Shown here one piece after another: positions 59,381 to 64,000 of a stretch of DNA of 64,000 nucleotides (positions are counted from its first letter, which is position 1; the number at the start of each line of letters is the position of its first letter). A model generated the notes under the pieces. That model did not search any database. It was not told where the DNA came from and saw nothing but the letters and a program-made list of their open reading frames with translations. The translations under genes were made by a program, and so were the position numbers. This DNA comes from Hedera helix. Lineage: Eukaryota; Streptophyta; Magnoliopsida; Apiales; Araliaceae. Location: the NCBI GenBank assembly GCA_947179155.2, contig OX359268.1, forward strand, positions 5,001 to 69,000. Reading direction: 5' to 3'.

Positions 59381-60516
59381 AAGATTTCTCCCTTAAACCC
59401 TCCTTCCCTTGGACCACTTGGTATGGAAGAGACAAGCTTAGCATATAAAGTAATTGACAAAATTCCTTTCCCAAGCAGAGCTTGAAAAATTATCCATTAC
59501 ATTATTACAACCATTAGAATGAAGAGAAGGATTATGAACATGGGAAAGGAGCATAAAGGTTAACAACATCACAAGGCATAGGACAAGGTATAGAAGAATG
59601 CACAAAAGGAGGCAAAAAAAAATTAAGCTAAAAGAGAAGGCAGTGGTGTCTACGTCTGAGGATTTTAGGTCTGAAGATTTTAGGTAACGAGAATCTCCTT
59701 TTGGCGAATTTCGGGAGGAGACAAGGGTTTCTACTAGTGAGGCTAGGAAAGATGTGTGTATGGAAGTATTGATGAACAAAATTCATCAGTGTTTTAGAAC
59801 TTCTATCATGAATGAAAGTTTTAAAAGCAAGAATTTCAAGGAAGCATTAAAGCAATGTGTTTCGGAAGTTTTGAATAATTTCGATTCCTTTCCGGGTCAA
59901 GTTGCTGATGGGCAGGATGGGCAGGTTGTGTCAAGTCATCTAGTACTATTGACGAAGGGTCAGGTAGCTCCCTTCAGTCCAAAATCTAGTACCATTGATG
60001 ATGGGGATAATATTGGCTCAAATTGCAGCTCCGTGGAGGAATCCCACAATATTGTTGATGATGATGCAGATTAGGATTTGGATGCACGATTAGCATGAAG
60101 ATTTGCTTGTTCCTAGTTTTTTACCTTCGCATTTTTAAGCTACAGTCAATCTCAAAACCTTTAGTCTACCCTTTCAAGCACCTTTAAAATCCTAGCCGTT
60201 CTCACTCACCAAGATTTTCCATGCTCTCTAAATCTTGTAATGATCTATAAAAGAGACCCTGAAACCCCAAATAAATAGCCAAAACATTATTGAAATAGGA
60301 AACTCAAATCCTAAATGGAAAAGGATTCAAGTTGCATCAGAACACAACCTAATAATTTTTTACCAAATCAGTCGATTGAAGCCATCAAACCTGGTCCTAC
60401 CTCCCCCATGGAGGAGCCGTAGCAAGTCAATGATCATCAAGTGTTAATGCCTAGTAAATGTTTTTGAAACCTGTAGGTATCAATATTTAAACAACTTATA
60501 GTAAGATTTTTACATG
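59381..60516. other. Unassigned, with a plus-strand acidic ORF
   Basis: A plus-strand frame from about 59616 to the TAG at 60072-60074 has one stop near 59680 and is then open for 106 codons from ATG 59754 (MCMEVLMNKIHQCF). It has SFKSKNFKEALKQCVSEVL and an acidic end (DDGDNIGSNCSSVEE). It is antisense to the LINE and matches no family I know. It may be an old gene or repeat fragment. The rest up to the antiporter stop codon has no feature. Confidence 0.3.
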
Positions 60517-60788
60517 CTAAGCATTTATCTTACCTTGTTCGTCATCCTCTCCGCTTTGAGTTGTAAAGAACGGTGTAAGGTAGTTTTTATCCAGTGCTGT
60601 GAATGATGCAGTGCTGTAGTGAAATTTTTTAAAAGATTATACACTACTAAACCAAAGACATGACGGTTCTAGCTGAGGTCGAATTGGTACCTTTTATGAA
60701 ATTCTTTAAGTTTCATCTTGAGCCTGTTACCCGATGATGATTCCCCGTCATAAGAAGGAGCTACGTAGCCATTGCGTTCTTCGAAGCT
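60517..60788 (-). CDS. NHX5/NHX6-like: 3' end of an endosomal Na+/H+ antiporter (NHX5/NHX6 type), two terminal exons
   Basis: Exon at 60788-60691 (98 bp) is preceded by acceptor TTTGGTTTCAG and followed by donor AAAAG/GTACC. The intron is 60690-60614 (77 bp), with acceptor CACTACAG. The last exon runs 60613-60517 and ends at TAG. Phase is kept across the intron (AG + C). The peptide contains NGYVAPSYDGESSSGNRLK, then MKLKEFHKSTASFTALDKNY and LTPFFTTQSGEDDEQ. This is the cytosolic C-terminus of the plant NHX5/NHX6 antiporters, which exchange K+ or Na+ for protons in Golgi and endosomal membranes. The transmembrane exons would lie at higher coordinates. None was found up to 64000, where a tandem duplication and a gypsy relic are present. 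Either the gene continues beyond the window across a long intron, or this is a truncated copy. The exons themselves show no damage. Confidence 0.85.
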
Positions 60789-61093
60789 CTGAAACCAAAT
60801 GAAATCAAAGTAATTCAGCTTTCTCTTCTTTCATAAATTCCACTTCTTCTATCCAAAAAAAAAGAAGGGGAAGAAGAAGAAAAAAATGACAAGTTCAACC
60901 AATAAACCCTTGCAATCATAGCTTTAACATCAGCAAGGCTTTATAAACCTTAAAATTGAAAAAGGTGCATTTTGAGATTCCAGAATCAAGGAAATAATGA
61001 ACTAGGCTACTACGTTATGAAGAGCTTGCTACCGGAATGAAGTACTGTTGACTGAACAAAATTAGAAGAAAGGTGTTTGTATAGATGTGGCAT

Positions 61094-61591
61094 AATGCAT
61101 ATTTTAAACAACGTCGTCACTCAACTTTAAGTAATAAAAGTTAAACTTATACAGTGTTATTTAGTGCACAATGCATATTCAGGATCAACGAACAACATTC
61201 CTTATAAAGAACTTAATAAGTGAATCATATTAGTTCCGTGCTAGTGTTAGTCAGTACTAATTTTATCCAACACTGAGATGATCATTAAGGGGAAAAGAAT
61301 GTCTGACTTAAGAATCCTAGGCTCGAAACAGTTGAAAAAGTAAATGCATATTTTAAACAACGTCGTCACTCAACTTTAAGTAATAAAAGTTAAACTTATA
61401 CAGTGTTATTTAGTGCACAATGCATATTCAGGATCAACGAACAACATTCCTTATAAAGAACTTAATAAGTGAATCATATTAGTTCCGTGCTAGTGTTAGT
61501 CAGTACTAATTTTATCCAACACTGAAATGATCATTAAGGGGAAAAGAATGTCTAACTTAAGAATCCTAGGCTCGAAACAGTTGAAAAAGTA
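61094..61591. repeat. 249-bp direct tandem duplication
   Basis: Copy 1 is 61094-61342 and copy 2 is 61343-61591, each starting AATGCATATTTTAAACAACG. Only two differences were seen, CTGAGATG to CTGAAATG and GTCTGACTT to GTCTAACTT. There is no ORF in it. It lies about 300 bp from the antiporter exons, in what would be an upstream intron. Confidence 0.93.
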
Positions 61592-62074
61592 AATTTAAGA
61601 CTTTCCATCAGCGAAACCGAGAGCATCACGTTCTAGTTATCAGTGAAAGATTCAATTGAATAATAAAGAGGAGGAAACTTAAGGTCAAATAAAGTAGAGT
61701 GGTTTCCCAGGGATATCTTACAAAGTTTAGGAGTTAAAGTGACTTTGCATAGTCTCACGAGTTAAAAAGACACTTTGCAACCTCTTAGTTTGAACAGAAA
61801 AACACTTTATACGCCGTAATTAAAAATTTGACATTTTGCACTCAACATTTTATTTTGTTCCAAAGTGCACACTATCAAGTTTTTTCCATCTAAGCAGCTG
61901 GTGTTGGACATGTTTGATGCACATGGTGTTTTCTACAGGGTAAAATGGTCCAAACACATGAGGATAAGGAGTGCAATTCTAATGCTTTCGATGCTCAAGA
62001 TGGTACTAGTTAAGCAGTCCTTCGGCATTTGCTTGTTGCTAGTCGATTGAAAGATGATTCACAATTATATCGGG
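61592..62074. other. Spacer, perhaps part of the gypsy relic
   Basis: The plus frame at 61865-62050 (LVLDMFDAHGVFYRVKW) has a loosely retrotransposon-like end that leads into the protease relic, but no domain can be named. 61600-61860 shows nothing. Confidence 0.3.
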
Positions 62075-62360
62075 CTAACTTATTCCAAACAAGAGTACAT
62101 TGTGTAGGATAAGCATTGTATCTCATGATTGATACTGAAAGGTGTATTTATCTTATTTTATATGAAGGAACTAGGATTGAAAGTTGAGCTGCACCAGCAG
62201 CCATATGATGTAGATTGAATTACTAACACAAAGTTGCCTGTTATTAAGAGGAATTTAGTGACTTTTCCTGTTGGCATGTTTATAGAGAGAGACTACAATG
62301 TCCTATATTTGCCACTTGAGCCCTGCAAAATCCTCCCAGGGAGCAGACAATGGTTCAAAA
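62075..62360 (+). pseudogene. Relic of a Ty3/gypsy aspartic protease
   Basis: Plus-strand reading with one stop and one frameshift gives LFQTRVHCVG, then ALYLMIDTERC in the place of the active-site strand (family form 'IIDSGSCxN'). Then KELGLKVELHQQPYDVD, LPVIKRNLVTFPVGMF and LEPCKILPGSRQW follow. The order matches the chromovirus protease ('FHTRC ... IIDGGS ... EKLGL ... PYKLQWL ... F-I-G-x-Y ... HILLGRPW'). The catalytic Asp-Ser/Thr-Gly is not intact. No RT follows. Confidence 0.6.
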
Positions 62361-62639
62361 TCACGGTAGTGGCCTATATTTTGGTAGGTCTCTTTTTTTA
62401 CTAGATTTCGCGAGATACGCACCATTAGCTATTTAGGAGCTTCAGATTTTTTTAAAAAAGTTATAAGAAAATTTAAATAATAAAAACAAGATGAATCAAT
62501 TAATCCCACAAAAAACACTATCTAGTGCACAAAACATTGTCCAAATAATAAAACAGACATCTTCTAAAGTTTAATCAATTTTACATTTAAGCAATTTTAG
62601 GTTTGAATAAAGTTGATATTGATATTATCTTATAGCACA

Positions 62640-62950
62640 AAAGGTTGAGTACAAATGTTCTACATAATTTAAGTTAATTTCACTTCATATTTTAAGTGTA
62701 ATTTTTTTTCTTCAAGTTTTTCTTAACTACGTACTATATAGGTATAATTTAATTGTAATTGAAGTACAACATAACTTAACTACGTATATATTAAGTACAT
62801 TTTGTTTATGTTATACTTAGCTAGGTGCAATATAGGTACAATTTAACTTAACTAAGTATATTTTAAGCCAATATTTTTTTAATTTTTGAAAGTTATACTT
62901 AATTTGGTATTATTAGGTATAATTTAAGTATAATTTATAGAGAAAGGTTT
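62640..62950. repeat. AT-rich degenerate repeat around TATAGGTATAATTTAA
   Basis: ATATAGGTATAATTTAA (about 62738), AATATAGGTACAATTTAACTTAACTA (about 62830), TTAGGTATAATTTAAGTATAATT (about 62915) and CTTAACTACGTA-type words recur at about 70-90 bp. Simple AT-rich DNA could give the same impression. Confidence 0.35.
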
Positions 62951-64000
62951 GTTCACTTTTATCGTCTCTCTTTATAGCTTTCAGCATGTTCGATTCTTTT
63001 TTTTATGCCGTTTCTCCCCTTTATGCCATGATTTTTCCATTCTTTGGTCCGAAACTATTACGTTATGCCGAGTTGCCAAAATTTCACCCTTTACATGAAC
63101 AATTCCTAATTTTGTGACTCGTGTTATGATTGCAATTTGGCATCGGCCAATACACCAATATTTCGGCATAAAGGCCAATTACTTTGAACCATGGAGCAGA
63201 CGGTTTTAGTAACATAGTAACAGGATGCACAACATGGCATGCCAACATATACTGTGTTTTATCAAGGACGATACTAACTAAACTCTTACTGACATGCCAA
63301 CTTTGAAGCTCAAAAAGAATCCTTGTTTGTCCAACTTATCTCTTCTTTCTATAGAATTTTGGCTATTCTTCAAATCTAAAATATCAAGTTATTTTCAGAT
63401 AGGGAGAACTAATGCATGAAGAGCCTCTGAGACATGGTTGGACGAATAGAAAATACTTTAGAAACCCATGCCAAAGAGTCCTACTAATAGAATATTCTAG
63501 AATATTAACTTTAATTTATTTTGATTTGTAATTTTAGTAGTTATCATACTATTTATGGTTGTTAACATATTAGAGTTCTATTTGGTTTAGGTAACTTATT
63601 TGGTTAGCATATATGATTGTAATGGGATCATGAGAAGACAGATAGATCATTCGAGTGTATTCATTTCCCTCATCTTCCTTAATTCTTCCCGAAATACCCA
63701 TCCCCGTCCAGTTATAATCCCTAATCCAATCCCAATGCATTATAATGCCTAATCCAATCACCACCAGAAAGCATGATGAACTACATTATACAAATGATAG
63801 AAGATATCAAAAAAGAAGGAAATAACCAGAAAAATAAAGAATATGGAAGTAAAAATGAACAAATACATTTAAATATTATACTTTTTCACATTTTCAATAC
63901 AATTAAAAACGTTATACATATACACACACACATCTATCCATACTGTAATTAAATAAACAATTTGGTTTATCCTCCTTTTTTTGGTTAGACCTTTTACTAT
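62951..64000. other. No recognisable gene
   Basis: AT-rich DNA to the window end. Short ORFs on the minus strand (62981-63178 and 63570-63764) match nothing. No further antiporter exon was found. Confidence 0.4.

Overview
This window is plant nuclear DNA, most likely from a eudicot. It is AT-rich and built almost entirely of LTR retrotransposons of plant-specific lineages: Tekay/Del-type and Tat-type Ty3/gypsy, and Sirevirus and Tork/Tnt1-type Ty1/copia. It also holds fragments of an L1-type LINE and of hAT transposons. The only host gene I can name is the 3' end of an endosomal Na+/H+ antiporter of the NHX5/NHX6 class (60517-60788, minus strand). No bacterial, viral or organellar gene was seen.

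Layout. 1-1984: 3' part of a long gypsy-type LTR. 1985-6403: decayed repeats, a copia-like LTR (4745-5193), a possible terminal exon (5213-5342, minus) and a MITE-like AT-rich stretch. 6404-8699: 5' part of a Tat-lineage gypsy element (LTR, primer site, broken gag, protease fragment). 9073-40353: a nest of elements. An old minus-strand gypsy element (gag pieces at 9073-9344 and 19755-19912, LTR pieces at 20125-21595 and 33323-34973) was split by two plus-strand insertions. One is a very young Tekay-like element (9345-19754, TSD AAATT) that lacks the reverse transcriptase domain. The other is a Sirevirus (21596-33317, TSD AGTTC) with a long extra 3' ORF. A minus-strand Tork/Tnt1-like element (34974-40353) follows.

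41640-43012: 3' end of another Tat element, with a 116-bp higher-order tandem array just before its polypurine tract and LTR. 43030-45238: two related hAT transposase fragments. 45350-46032: 3' part of a gypsy LTR. 46033-48676: unassigned DNA with at least seven copies of a TTAACC...GGTTAA inverted-repeat module. 48677-52563: a long minus-strand LTR, apparently solo, containing three unrelated tandem arrays. 52564-56744: nothing recognised. 56745-59380: broken L1-like LINE (minus). 60517-60788: NHX5/6 terminal exons. 61094-61591: 249-bp tandem duplication. 62075-62360: gypsy protease relic. The rest is AT-rich DNA.

Every transposon here has lost something essential: stops, frameshifts or whole-domain deletions. 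None looks autonomous. Visual LTR comparison gives a relative order: Tekay-like about 0.1% divergence (3 differences in 3151 bp), Sirevirus about 2%, Tork-like about 3.4%. The most unusual content is in the Sirevirus, where one palindromic hairpin motif recurs in the LTRs, the untranslated regions and the coding regions, and in the long degenerate ORF after pol.
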